NCBI GenBank assembly: GCA_014218235.1
Contig: CM024755.1
Span: 93,414,948-93,478,947 of the forward strand
Origin: Colocasia esculenta
Lineage: Eukaryota > Streptophyta > Magnoliopsida > Alismatales > Araceae
Length of the DNA stretch: 64,000 nucleotides
Reading direction: 5' to 3'
The position numbers were made by a program, and so were the translations under genes. Below the pieces are notes generated by a model. The model saw only the letters and a list, made by a program, of their open reading frames with translations. It did no database searches and was not told the DNA's origin. Shown here in pieces: positions 45,330 to 56,716 of this stretch (position 1 is its first letter; each line of letters begins with the position of its first letter).

Positions 45330-46885
45330 GTTTCCTGCTCAGGTTCGTCCCCAGGCTCTCTGGTTCGCAGTTGGGAAAGGGAGGGACAAAGGTAGAAGAA
45401 ATAGGACTCCCAACACCTATATTTTCGGCCTGATCCGCTGGCCAGTAGACATCCAGATCGGTGGACGCCAGTGTCCAATTAACGGCATCCTCCGTTGACG
45501 TTAACGGCATATTGGCGGCAATCGGGGTGGACGTTTACTACCCAAATGTTTTCAAAGTTTGATTATTTATATGGCCATTATATTATATCTTGTGCTTTGA
45601 GTTGTTTTGCAGATGTTTAAAGCACAAGCTGCGCTTCAGATTCGGAACACTCATGCAACCTTGAGTGTTACAGGTATGTCTAACGTAGGACTCCGCCAGA
45701 GGCAATAACTTGGCGACCGTGAACCCCGAGTTCCCCTTTACCAAAAACCATAACGGGTTTGCGATCTCTCAGTTATTTGTTGGCCTTTAGAATTTTCCTC
45801 TGGTTCTAACTTGCATTTTAGATAGGCAACCCACACCAGCATGCATTTAGGCCTTCACTGCTAACATTCTTTCACTAACACGAAAAACAAAAATGGTGAT
45901 TTTCCTCGATCATTCGATTACTCTATGGTTCCCTCAGCTCAGGTGGCCTACCGGGTCAGTCCCTTCTTGAATATCCAAGTTGATATCGGGCCTTTTTTGT
46001 CCCCCCTTCGGGAACTTGTCCCACCGTGACTTTCACAAATAGTCAAGCAGTCTTGTTGAGTTCATTTAAACCTTCGCCAGTCGCGAGCTTAATTCTGGAC
46101 TTCAGGCTTTCTAAACATTGATTCCAGTTAGAATCTTTTGATAGTCCTTTGAGAGATCAACCAACTCCTTGTCTCCACAACCCCCTAAATTTGGGACAGA
46201 CGTCCTAATTAGGCTAGTGAGCCCACGAGCTCCAGTTATGAGACTCTCTTGATTCAACCGCCATATTACAACTCCTTTGACTCAGACACGCCAGAAACTA
46301 GTCAAAGTCCGACACGACCACGCCAGGGACCCTAACATTGGGTTGCAACTGTAGTTACATAGGTAGATCACTCTTCCTCTTATCCACATTTGTCTCTCAG
46401 ACGATTCGTCACTCGTTTCTAGCCTAACTCATTCGTTTGGCTTGCTAGAATTCCTATCTTCGGAGATGGCCCTTCATCAAATCTCCGCGTCCTTTGTTTA
46501 CCGAGACACCAACCTTTCAGTCCGCTCGGCTCCCCTGTAAGACCGGACGTCTCGAAGGGGCATTTGTAGACGCAAGATTTGGCCCATCCCCGCGTGGTTC
46601 TATGGCCCAATAAAGCCCGTTTGACCATTTGTTGACTTGCCTCGGATGCCATGTAGACGGCAGCATCGATTGCCGCTGACTACATGTTGACGGCAAGCAC
46701 CCAGGACGTTTACTTATGTTGGCGTCCACATTGGTGGACGTCTACATGGCTTTGACGGCAGGATCTGTTGACGTCAACATGGTGTACCAGGTATGCGCAA
46801 CTACCCCGAGAATCTAGCCCACTTGCGCCATTCTCTCACCCATGTAGTGCATGGGACCATTCCCAACAGGCAAATGGGCCAACTT
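45330..46885. other. Non-coding part of V between the DUF7745 gene and the right LTR core
   Basis: No gene recognised. Class C words cluster at 45440-45540 (upstream of the DUF7745 start) and 46660-46790. The latter include GTCCAC/GTGGAC hairpin arms (46724-46739) and the perfect 14-bp palindrome TGTTGACGTCAACA (46766-46779). The right LTR of V must begin somewhere in 45540-46890; I could not find its TG end or a clear polypurine tract. Confidence 0.4.
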
Positions 46886-47710
46886 GGCACCCCCTTGACC
46901 CAGTAAAAATCCTACTTGGCCTCTCCCCATTGGTTGGATCCTTAATACTTGGATTGCCAGTGTGCAAGTGTGTTTCTTCACACTTGAGGACCCAAAGCCT
47001 CTGAACTCTGACCCCACTGTCTATTTAACCCCCCCTTGGCCTTCTAAGTTAGGGGAGGAGAGGCTGGACGTCCACACTTTGCCACTTAGAGAGAAGAGAG
47101 AGAAAATTGCACCCTACCTTCCACCACTCTTCTTGTTCTTTCTCTCATCACTTGGGACGTCTAGGAGGCTTCATCCCGAGCTGGAGGAGCCCTGCAAGGA
47201 GTCTACAGTGCCAACAAACGAAGATCAACTCCCTCCTCTTCCTCTCCTTTCCCTTCCTCTTCCTTTAGTTCATGCATGTTGCACACACATTCCCACACAC
47301 TCTAGGCACGTAGGGCACATTCCTACACACCTAGATAGGGGTTTCCCAACCAAAAACGGAGGGAAGAAGGGTGGTCATAACACTTGGCCACCCCTCTTCT
47401 CAAGTCCGCAACCGGTACGGGACTCGCCTTTTGGGCTTTTCCATTTCGTTTCTGAACATCTACTGCATTTCCCTTAGTCTAATAGAGTCTCTCTCGTGGA
47501 AGGAACACTCTGAAGAAGACCGTGGAGCTCTCTTCCCTTAGCCGGCCGAAGGAAGAGAAGTTGAACCCCGTCTCCGTCTGCTGCGCGAGGCTGCTGCACC
47601 GACGTGATCACAACACTTCCTTGGACATAGGTAAGGCCCTGGCGATCACAAACATCTCCCATCACTTCTGGTTATCTTTGTTTTCTCCTCAGTCAACCAA
47701 GTCAACCGGG
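46886..47710 (+). mobile_element. Right LTR core of element V
   Basis: Repeats the order seen at 32367-33170: TTGACCCAGTAAAA, GTGCAAGTGTGTTTCTTCAC, TATA-like TATTTAA (47022), the CCACCCCTCTTCTCAAG block, AACCGGTACGGG, and splice donor CATAG|GTAAGGCCCTGG (47631). The two copies are well diverged with many indels, so V is old. It ends at or near a LINE fragment, without a visible CA end. Confidence 0.65.
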
Positions 47711-47754
47711 GAGTCAACGAGGTCAACCAGTGATCCATCATCACCAACGAGAAG

Positions 47755-48667
47755 CTAGCGACGTTCGCGAGCCAACGGAGGATTCCACAGTCCGACGGGG
47801 GTGCGGGAAACAGATCGTCCACAGGTAGATTTAATATTGTTGATGATTATCCCAGTATTATTATGAGTAGACTCAAACCTTCTTAGGCATCTTTCCTTCC
47901 AGATATGCCACAACATAAGAATCAAAGTATATAGGGAGACAAACCCAAGAGGAGATCGAGTATTTGAATGCTGCATAAAACTCCAAAGGCGGGCAGTGAT
48001 GTGGCTATGAAGGGTGACCCTTGAAGATATAAGCATACTTATCCAGTGCCATAGGTTGGATGCAATATCGCCGTGGAGGAAAAGGTGGTTGAGATCCTCG
48101 ATGCTAGGATGAGCACAGTAGGAGCAGCGAGACACCAGAGGGATACCAGTTTCAGAGATGCGACCATCAACCGGAACAGCCTGGTTCATAATTTTCCAAG
48201 AGAATAAGGAGGCTCTATGATAGAAACAGTTGTGCCATATTGTTGCAAGGGCCGGTCTATGAACACCCATCGGCCTGATTAGGTTGTACACAGATTGGGT
48301 GGTAAAAGAGCCATTGCTAGACACCGCCCATAAGCATCTATCCTCATCACAAGAGAGAAGCAGCTCATCCATGATGGAGTGAGGAATAACAGACCTGAGG
48401 GGATTGGAGGCATTAGAGGCCACTTCGCTCAAGGAGGTGTTTTCAGTCTCAATATCCACCAAGATAATATTGCTGAGAGGAGAGTCACCATGCAGACATC
48501 ATGGATAACATTGATATTCCTGCCATTACCATGGACCCATCTAGTATTCTCACTGAGAATTTTAATGGCTTCCATATACACCACTTTAGGTATCCCAGGG
48601 ATACTAGTTAAGCTGCTAAGGGAGTAGCGCCTTCTTGCATAGGAAGCATAAAAGTTCTTGTTCAAAA
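47755..48667 (-). pseudogene. LINE (non-LTR) retrotransposon 3' fragment, RT zinc-binding region
   Basis: Two overlapping minus-strand frames. WAVSSNGSFTTQSVYNLIRP, then WHNCFYHRASLFSWKIMNQA, CSYCAHPSIEDLNHLFLHGD and LWHIWKERCLRRFES follow the zf-RVT domain (W...F.W...  C..C....E...HLF..C) found after the RT of plant L1-type LINEs. The catalytic RT is missing, so this is a 5'-truncated copy with a frame change near 48440. The exact joint with V lies between 47710 and 47830. I see no poly-A tail on the 3' side. Confidence 0.75.
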
Positions 48668-49377
48668 AAAGGTTCAGAAATCAAATGAGAGAAAAAAAAT
48701 TTGCCTTGAAGAAGATTCATGTTTCTGTTAAAAATAAGAAGAGTAAAACATAAAAACAAAAATTGTTGCACTTGATTCCTTAAACTTCACCACAAACTCG
48801 AAAAGCTCAAAGGTAAGCTCCAACTCCACATCATGCCAAGAGCTACCAAAGGGTACCTCCTCTACCTCATTTTAAGTCTACTCAAAGGAAAAGAAGTTTC
48901 CATCATACACATCAATGCTATGGTAAGCTGTAGGTAAATTCTGTTGGAATAAATAAAGATAATAAATCTCATGCTCTCGGCAAACTAGTTCAGTACTTTA
49001 CATGTCATAAACATGGACATTTGTCTAAGGACTATTGACATAAGAATCATGATATTGTGCATGATCCAAAATTCCATACTCATACACATGCTAATGTACA
49101 TAGGAATGAATATCATGTTTATGCTGAAAATACTCAGAAATTCCATTTACATATGAATAGGATTGTTGCACAAAAGAACTTTTATGATTTCCATATTGAA
49201 AATAAAAAAAATAGAAAACTAAATATTCAGTGTGTCAGTGGTGCATTCCATTCTCATAGCTTTAAGATTAGAAACTAAGATGCTAATGTTTCTAGTCTTC
49301 AGAAAAATGCACGTAATATGAAATCATTTTGGATGCAAAAAATCATTGTTGCATACTAATGTTGTTTACACTGCAGC
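48668..49377 (+). other. Unassigned stretch with a possible decayed copia zinc knuckle
   Basis: Mostly anonymous AT-rich DNA. At about 48990-49035 the plus strand reads YFTCHKHGHLSKDY, which matches a copia CCHC knuckle (C-x2-C-x4-H-x4-C) with the first and last Cys changed to Tyr. An Asn/His/Lys-rich 73-codon frame follows (49057-49278). Probably a degraded copia gag fragment; weak. Confidence 0.3.
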
Positions 49378-52375
49378 TGTGACGACCCTCCTTATACCGG
49401 TACGATTATACCAATCCACGTCGATATAGTGAACGTCGTTACAGTGGGACATTTACCCATCACTACCACAAGATTGAGATGTACACAAATATAGACATAG
49501 AACAGCGGAAGTAAAAGAACTAACTATCATTTTTTCATTTCCTCATCCATATTAGACATACATAGTCCAAAGGGCAATTTAAAAGAACCAAAGTCCACAT
49601 AATGAAATTCTAGATCCAAATTACATTGTTCATCCACAATTACATCAGTCTCAAATTACGTACTATGAAGGTGAAAGTACAATGTCGGTGACTCCACAAC
49701 AATCTACTCTCCTCGCTCGAAATCGCTCTCAACGATCTCCTCCAAGGAAGTAGGGTCACCTGCTATACCTGTACGTCGAAGCAAGAGTGAGCCTAAAAGA
49801 CTCAGCAAGTAATCCATACACATTATACATACACACATCACATGCACATTTTACCTTCAATTACATTAATCAATACATGCAGCATGGTTTGATCAATCTT
49901 TAAGAAAAAAAACTATCATGATACTTCTATCAATTCCATAACACATGGTTCATGGTTTATGTTATTCCACAATAATATACCTACTGCATGCTTCCTGTAC
50001 ATGTACTCACATGGTAGCTAAATTATAATGTGTTGTAACATGATAGCAATTTAGGCATGAAGTTTACACATAAAGGAAGAATGTTCTTAACATGGATTCT
50101 ACGTACTTTTCCACATGCATATCACAATTGTAACCATAATGAGCTTGCTGTTTTGACATGGATCTAACACCATCATATCATATTTCACCATTTTACATGC
50201 TCTCACATTGGGTTCACATATTCACTTGCACATTTCACAATTTCACTTATATACAATCACATTATTCTCATTTAAATGCCGTAACACATAGTCCGAACCA
50301 CCACTAGAAGACACACGTAACACATTCACATAACACATAGACGCCACCTAGGCAACACAGTGACGAATCTTGGTACTGCGCAGACCGGGAGAAGTACTCT
50401 CCACCCTAACCAATGGTACTTGTGCACCTCCAGGATTTCATCCTAATGCCCATAGGATATCAAACACATTGAACCTTCCCGTGGGGACTTTACCACGGTA
50501 CGGTTCCACAGCCCTCTATGGAAGCAATGTCACACACGACACAGTTCACACATTTTCCGATTTAGCACACACACAATTTTACACAAATTAACATATTATT
50601 TCTATTTTCACATTCATGCACATGGTTCAGTTTCCATAACATGGTACTACAGTTAACAAAACTTAAACATTCAGGGATTTACACTAATCATGTTGAAACC
50701 ATTTAGCAAATCCACCATCACAATAAATATGCTTTAATCAGTCATTTCTTCGTGAATTGCCTAAATATCGCTTACTGTCGCCCAATCCACATGAAATTTT
50801 AAGCACGTGCTGTTTGCAGGATGTAGATCATATATACAAATTTTCACATTTTTCTGAGCTACACACAATTTACAGAAAGTAGAATAATCATTTGCATGTT
50901 ACTCGTAAATCAGTTCATTATGGATTCGCAATGTTATGGTCGAAATTAATAGTTCACAACCCTGTGTCTAATAGTGATCTCATTAAAAAAAATTCTCAGA
51001 ATTTAACATGCATCATATGATTTATTGGAATTTAAAACAACCCATTCATGCTCCCTATTTTTCAATCCAGAATTTATAATTAATTACATAGAAGCGGGAA
51101 AATTCCCAAATTTTCATGACATGAACTGACACTCATCCACATCACCCGAAAATTTTATGGCACTTACATTCCACATGGATTACATAAACAATGATTTACC
51201 ATGTTCAAAACCTATTTATCATACATTACAGATAAATTCAGTAATTAGTACAATTAACGAAAATTCATAGTAATTACTCAACATGATCCACTATCCATAT
51301 TACATAGCTTATAAAAATTATAGTACATCCTCATGTGTGGAAATCTGAAAAATAGATCATATAAGGAAGAACAGTTCACTGTTCTTTCCTGAAGAACTAA
51401 ACGACAAGGATCTAGCCGTTTATTCAGGTCAACGGCAGTATAGGGTGCCGCCAACTTAGGATCTTAAGGGCAAGGGATTCCGTCGTTAAGTTCCTGTCTG
51501 TGCAAAACGCAGAATGAACTCAAGAGACTTGGTGAAATGGGGTTCCAGGACTCGAATAAAATTCCAGAAAAATACTTAGGACCTACTAGACATATGTATG
51601 AGTCATGGGGATGGTTTACGTGCCTCTGGAAAAATCAACAAGGTGATTAAAAGGTCGGAGAAGCTCTTCTCGGCCAGTGCCAAGAAGCCTCCAAAACCTC
51701 CAGCTCTGGGCTCTGTGATGAGTCTCGCTGCACACCAGAGTCGGGGAAGTGTTCCTTGATGTTCAAGGAGTCCTCCAGTCGTCGTAGACCACCAGAAGAG
51801 TCCTCCAGTCGCCGGATCAAGGGCCACAAACTTCAGGTTTTCTCACAGCTCTAGGGTTTCCTTGTCAAGAGACAAAGGGGATCTCTTCTAGTCACAAGAG
51901 GGTGTTTTTTTTATAAGCTGGGCTTTGGGGTATGCATAGATGGGATGGGAGAGCCGTTGGGGACAGCTCCCCAATCAGAGAGCAAGGAAATCGTAGGATC
52001 TCAGGATCTGCTGCGCACAGAATTTTAGAGAAATAGACGTCCGCATACATGGTTGTCTACAAGTTTTTGGCATCCATCGATATGGACGTCAACTTCACAT
52101 GAACGTCCATTCATGTTGCCGTCAATTTCCCTTCGGCCAGGTCATGAAATTATGCAGAAAACCATATTTACTCTATGTATTTACATGCAATTTATGAAGT
52201 ATAATGTAACTACTATCTATACAATGCCAATGAACAACATTTACGAACTAAACATACACATGCATACATAGGTACACCAAGATAATATGTACATAAATAT
52301 CTACATGTTTATACATGATACTATACACAAGCATGAATCCACACACGACAAAAAAAATCGACAAAATTTCGAGGG
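49378..52375 (-). mobile_element. 3' LTR of chromovirus Z (main part, interrupted by Y)
   Basis: The minus-strand end GTCGTCACA lies at 49378 (left flank GCAGC). The LTR matches the solo LTR at 22448-25682 in layout. Its first ~12 bases are displaced to 60657-60668 by insertion of Y. The total LTR is about 3.0 kb. It contains a CACAT-rich belt and GC-rich block (50200-50600) and class C words at 52030-52130 (GACGTCC, TGGACGTC, ACGTCCA). Confidence 0.85.
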
Positions 52376-53109
52376 TGTCACGCCCTGATATTTAGCAGCG
52401 GAATAAATACCGGGGGACGTGAACGATACAAATAGACGTATCACAGTTGAATAGCGCAAAGTCACAATTACATATTACCACACATTTCAGACCATAATAA
52501 TTTCATCAAAAGTACTCTTTATTCCATTCCAATTCACTAGTTACAACCTTACATAAGAAGGACTCACTGAAAAGAGTTCATTAGTCAAATGAAAATGTTT
52601 CTCTAATACATCGACTACTCATATGTCTATTTCTAAACTGTCAACTACTCATATGGCGGGTGCTCATCACTCTTGCCCTGCCCCATCCGACTCCTTTGGT
52701 TCCTCATCACTACCCGAAAAAGGACAGGATGATAGGGTGAGCGAACTAGCTCAGTAGGATTTACATCTTAATATTGTGCAGGCACTAGTATACATGATTA
52801 ACATTTTAAAAGGCAAGATATGAACATGATGACAATGCATGCAATACTAACAGATCGAATAGCAGAGTAGAACGTATATCATTTCAGCTTAAATGTCGAG
52901 TTGCATATATACAGTGGACAAATATTTCAAGAATAGGATCGTATTAAAAGAGATTGGCCATATTCAGACAGATGTCATGAGTTCACATGATCAGACGTAT
53001 CATATTAAATCATATCATATCAGATCAAATCAAACTTATCATATCAAACAAAGGCACATTCACACTAATCTTGCTTGTTTGTTTGTGCTATGCCAAGCAC
53101 CAGAAGTCC

Positions 53110-53175
53110 ATACTCCCGCGGTGAATAAGTACGTTGGGGCGCTCCTCCCCAGGACCGGACCAGGCCCCTATTGCT
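53110..53175 (-). other. Conserved GC-rich block, Y 3' LTR
   Basis: CTCCCGCGG, then GGGGCGCTCCTCCCCAGGAC, CGGACCAGGCCCC; shared with W, the 34816 solo LTR and the other Y LTR. Confidence 0.6.
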
Positions 53176-53832
53176 CAGGCATTGGATCAAATTTGGACCG
53201 GAGTCCCACGTTGTGCCGAACAAATAGATTCATATTATGGCCACAGAGTTTCAATGACAAGCTCATAGTAAAAGGAACATGATCATTCATAGAGTCAAGG
53301 TATGACAAATAGCTCAAGAGAACAAGGCAGGATAACGACGTATCTTATGTTTCATAATTCGTTAATGTCTTGACATGAGGATGTTTCTAAAGACAGATCA
53401 TATGCAGAACATGTGCTCTCAATTTCCCCAAGGAGGGTGTGCCTATTTGTGCAAAAGTGTAAGTGATGAGTCACAGATTTTTCCTAACAGGTATGCAATT
53501 GACAAATAATTAATTGAACACCGGAAAGCATGTAACTATTGAAACTCATATGCAAATCATGACATTAACACCACTAACAAGTCCATACTAACATGTATTC
53601 ATCCCCACATTCATATCATATTCTTATCTTATCAATTGACAATAAGCAAGATCAAAAGATAACCCAATGGACATAAGATCAATCACAATTACACATTAGA
53701 ATCGTATTCATATCATTACTATTTTTCAATGGGTTGATTTATTTTATGTCCATGCATACTATATAACATCATGCACATTCTAGTAGACATCATGAAATGA
53801 TCAGACCCAAAATATACAATTTTTTGTAAGGG

Positions 53833-54217
53833 TAGTGTCGACGCACCCCTTACTGGTGTCGACACAATGCTTCAAACACAAAGCAAAATAATGCAGAACT
53901 GGTCAAGTAGTGTCAACACTAGATCAAGTAGTGTCGACACAATGCTTCAAATACAAGGCAAAATGATCAAGTGGTGTCAACACAGGATCAGGTTGTGTCG
54001 ACACAGTGCTTCAAATACAAGGCAAAAAGTCAAGTAGTGTCGACACTAGATCAGGTAGTGTCGACACTAGAGACCCTTCCCAGAACACCTTTTGGGCCAA
54101 TCTGGGATAGTGTGTCGACACTAGATCAGGTAGTGTCGACACTAGAGGCCTTTCTAGAACACCTTTTGGGCTGATTTGGGATAGTGTGTCGACACTAGCT
54201 CAAGTAGTGTCGACACT
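53833..54217 (-). repeat. Paired GTGTCGACAC palindrome array, Y 3' LTR (class A)
   Basis: Six pairs with centres 53839/53860, 53914/53935, 53978/53999, 54041/54062, 54116/54137 and 54190/54211. All six pairs are exactly 21 bp apart. First-member spacing is 75, 64, 63, 75 and 74 bp. The best words are 12-bp perfect palindromes AGTGTCGACACT; two have decayed to GTGTCAACAC. Confidence 0.92.
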
Positions 54218-54744
54218 AGAGCCCCTCCCAGGACAAAACCTATAGGTCAAGTGTAACCCGAAAATACAACTCATGCAGTGATTTACTTGCCTTGCTTATA
54301 ACTATCTAACAAATGACATTTAGCCAAAACGTTCAACACAAAATATGACGAGGACAACTAGTAGAAGAACTTTGATGTTTGGGGTTTGATCTAGTTCGGT
54401 CTCAAATCCCGAGAAACATATGCAGAACATAAATCTAAGTGCATCTCGAAATCGTAGTATCATGCAGCGACTCTCTTAACACGCTTATAACTCTCTAACG
54501 ATAGACTTTTGGACAAAACGTTCAACATAAAATATGATCGTGATAGAAGAACTTTCATGAAGGGCATTTGGGGTAATACGGTATAAAATCACGTGCAAAA
54601 TAAGAAGAATGGAAAAAGCCCTAACTGTGCGCGACTTAGGGAAAACTACGAATACACAATGTGTACTCCATGAAAATTAGTCAAACCAAGTGCAAATGAA
54701 CCTAGACTCCAAGATCTACATGATGGTGTTGGTTTTCTTTAATC

Positions 54745-54945
54745 TTGGCCCGAGAACACCTACCTTTGAATGCTAAGAACTCTCTGCAGATTTCTGGGTT
54801 GATGCAGAGCAAGGTTGAGGAAGAGCACATTTTCCCCAGCCGTCCTCCTCCTCTCCAGCGCTCCAAACTTGTTGCTCACGACCCTAACTTGTTGCTAAAC
54901 CTTCCCCAAGAGTTTAAGGATGAGTTCTTATAGATTTATGCTATA
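54745..54945 (-). promoter_or_regulatory. TATA region, leader and splice donor, Y 3' LTR
   Basis: Minus-strand CATAAATCTATAAG (54928-54941), then a ~170-bp leader ending TTCAAAG|GTAGGTGTTCTC (donor at 54763). The plus-strand open frame across it (62 codons) is an accident of the leader. Confidence 0.5.
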
Positions 54946-55309
54946 GTTATGAGTCCTAACGGGACTAGGAAAGGAGGCTGCGAATTCTGTTTCCTACTTT
55001 CCAGAAAATCTGGGATTCTCTCACCCAAAGGAGGTTGCAAAGGTTTAGGAAACCACCTCTTAGGGTTGGGTTCGGTTTTGGCTTACCTTACATGACTAAT
55101 CACCTTAATTTTAACCCTAAATTTCCTCCCTAATTATTGCATAATTACATACACGAATTTCTGGGTATTTTCTCGTCCCAATTTTTATCCTTGGGCCAAA
55201 TGTGCTCCATTGGCCCAATCTTGTTAATGGGTTATTAATACATAATGTTGTAAGTCTCTCCACATGTTTATTTAATTTATGGTTGGGTTATTTTTTTTTC
55301 CGTGTTAAC

Positions 55310-56035
55310 AATTTTCCGACTTAGTTTCCTAATTCAGGTAACTTGGTCACGTGTGACATATACTCGGCTAATCAGATTTTTTCGTTGCACGAATTCCTTC
55401 GTGGAACGCTTAGGGATAATATTTAGGGTTGGTTTATAATTTTTACGGAATTTTCTGATGTGTTTTCTCACGTACGATAGTGGTACGTAAGTTCTATCAT
55501 TCCGATAATACGAAAGTTATTTATTTACTAATTTCATACTTGAATTTGTTCATGTGACATAAGTTGTCCATTGATCCGATTTCTTTTATAGACTATCCCC
55601 TCATATTGTTTGGAGTCCACCATAAATTTCTCATTTAGTTTATGATCTCATTTTATACACCTGATAATAGGTTGTCCAACTTATTTCCTAATTACGATAA
55701 TAAGTCACACTAACTCTTAAATATACTTCAAGTGACATTTATTGACCCAAATTTCTTGATGGATCATTAGAATATATTATTTGAAGTCCATCTATGATTT
55801 TTATTAAAATTTCTGACTTATCTAAGTTTGTGTGATAATGATTTCCTGACTTATCCCCTGATTATGATACTCAGTCGCAAAACGCCTTAAACTTGGATCA
55901 TCCAAAATTCCTTTGCACGAATTTCTTGGTGGGTCATTAGGGAGTATTATTTAGAGTTGAACTATGATTTTTATGAAATTTTCTAATGGGTTTTTGTATG
56001 TATGATAATGACACGTGCATTTTTTTGCTATTTCA
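55310..56035 (-). repeat. Four degenerate ~180-bp tandem units, Y 3' LTR
   Basis: Units starting near 55310, 55490, 55670 and 55850 share, in order, the motifs CGACTTAtTTCCTAATTAcGATA, GTGACAt, CGAATTTCTTgGTGGaTCATTAG, ATATTATTTggAGT, ATGATTTTTATgAAATTTTCT and GTATGATAATG. Identity between units is low but order and length are kept. The 34816 solo LTR has only one such unit. Confidence 0.65.
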
Positions 56036-56103
56036 CCAATATTGATTTTATCGTTTTCGATTTATTTCTAATTTTCCAATTACCGAATTTTCGGGGTGAT
56101 ACA

Positions 56104-56120
56104 TCCTCCCCCACTTAAAA
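56104..56120 (-). other. Polypurine tract of Y
   Basis: Minus-strand TTTTAAGTGGGGGAGGA directly before the 3' LTR start; primes plus-strand DNA synthesis. The equivalent of W is AAGAGGGGGAGGA. Confidence 0.8.
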
Positions 56121-56257
56121 GAATTTGGTCTCCAAATTCACATGTGTTTACGAGCTGGACTTACAGAGAATCTAATTGTGAATTGCTCATAATATAATGA
56201 TTGATTGGTGATGTAACTTCAGGGTCAAATAAAAGCGAGTTAGAAAGAATACCTCTC

Positions 56258-56716
56258 TCATACCTTCTTCCTTAGTTTATTCTGCCATTTATTCCCTGAG
56301 CTCGATTTCTCATTAAGGCAATCCTTAACCTTGTGGTCTTGGCTGCCACAACAGAAACACTTGCCCTGAAATCTCCAGCACTCCTCGGACATATGATTTA
56401 TTTTGTTGCAATGCTGACATCTTTCTATAGGAGCGGGAACTAGTTTCTTCTTGCACTTCTTTCTCTTGTGTGATCTGTTACTGTTGTTGGGCCGTTTCTC
56501 TCTGGCTATAGGTTTGGAGTTTCCTGTGGTTGTAATTTGTTCTTTCTTATTAGTTTCGCCAACTCCTTGGTCATCCTTAGACCTTTCCTTTCCATTTGTG
56601 TCTCCCTTAGCCATTATTAGGGCATCCTCTAACAGTTGAGCAGCTTGTTGGAGTGCTTTGGTTAATCTTTGAACCGATCTCTGTCCGTCTTTAGATGGTG
56701 TAGGTATATCCTCCAT
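56258..56716 (-). CDS. Y Gag-like protein with two zinc knuckles
   Basis: An uninterrupted 152-codon frame from ATG 56716. The N-terminal part is helical and Gln/Leu-rich (RLTKALQQAAQLLEDALIMA), the middle is Lys-rich and basic (KRPNNSNRSHKRKKCKKKL), and two CCHC knuckles follow: CQHCNKINHMSEEC and CFCCGSQDHKVKDC, both complete C-x2-C-x4-H-x4-C. A basic tail ends it (GNKWQNKLRKKV). It lacks the capsid domain of full chromovirus Gag. As the only ORF between the LTRs, and one of the few undamaged ones in the window, it may bind element RNA for packaging by a helper element. Confidence 0.8.
   Translation of the reverse strand: MEDIPTPSKDGQRSVQRLTKALQQAAQLLEDALIMAKGDTNGKERSKDDQGVGETNKKEQITTTGNSKPIAREKRPNNSNRSHKRKKCKKKLVPAPIERCQHCNKINHMSEECWRFQGKCFCCGSQDHKVKDCLNEKSSSGNKWQNKLRKKV

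Larger units (their letters stand above)
52376..56103 (-). repeat. 3' LTR of Y
   Basis: 3728 bp. From its own 5' end: four degenerate ~180-bp tandem units (56035-55310), a TATA region (54928-54940), leader and splice donor (54763), the phased palindrome array (54217-53835), the GC-rich block (53110-53175) and the terminal AAATATCAGGGCGTGACA. Confidence 0.93.

Noticed and set aside
53833..54217. CRISPR-like direct repeats with spacers
   Set aside because: The window is plant nuclear DNA, the spacers repeat and vary in length, and the array lies inside an LTR that is present twice.
54745..54933. Plus-strand ORF (MAREHLPLNAKN...) repeated at 59310
   Set aside because: It is antisense to the element and covers the leader in both LTRs; duplication follows from the LTRs and no domain is seen.
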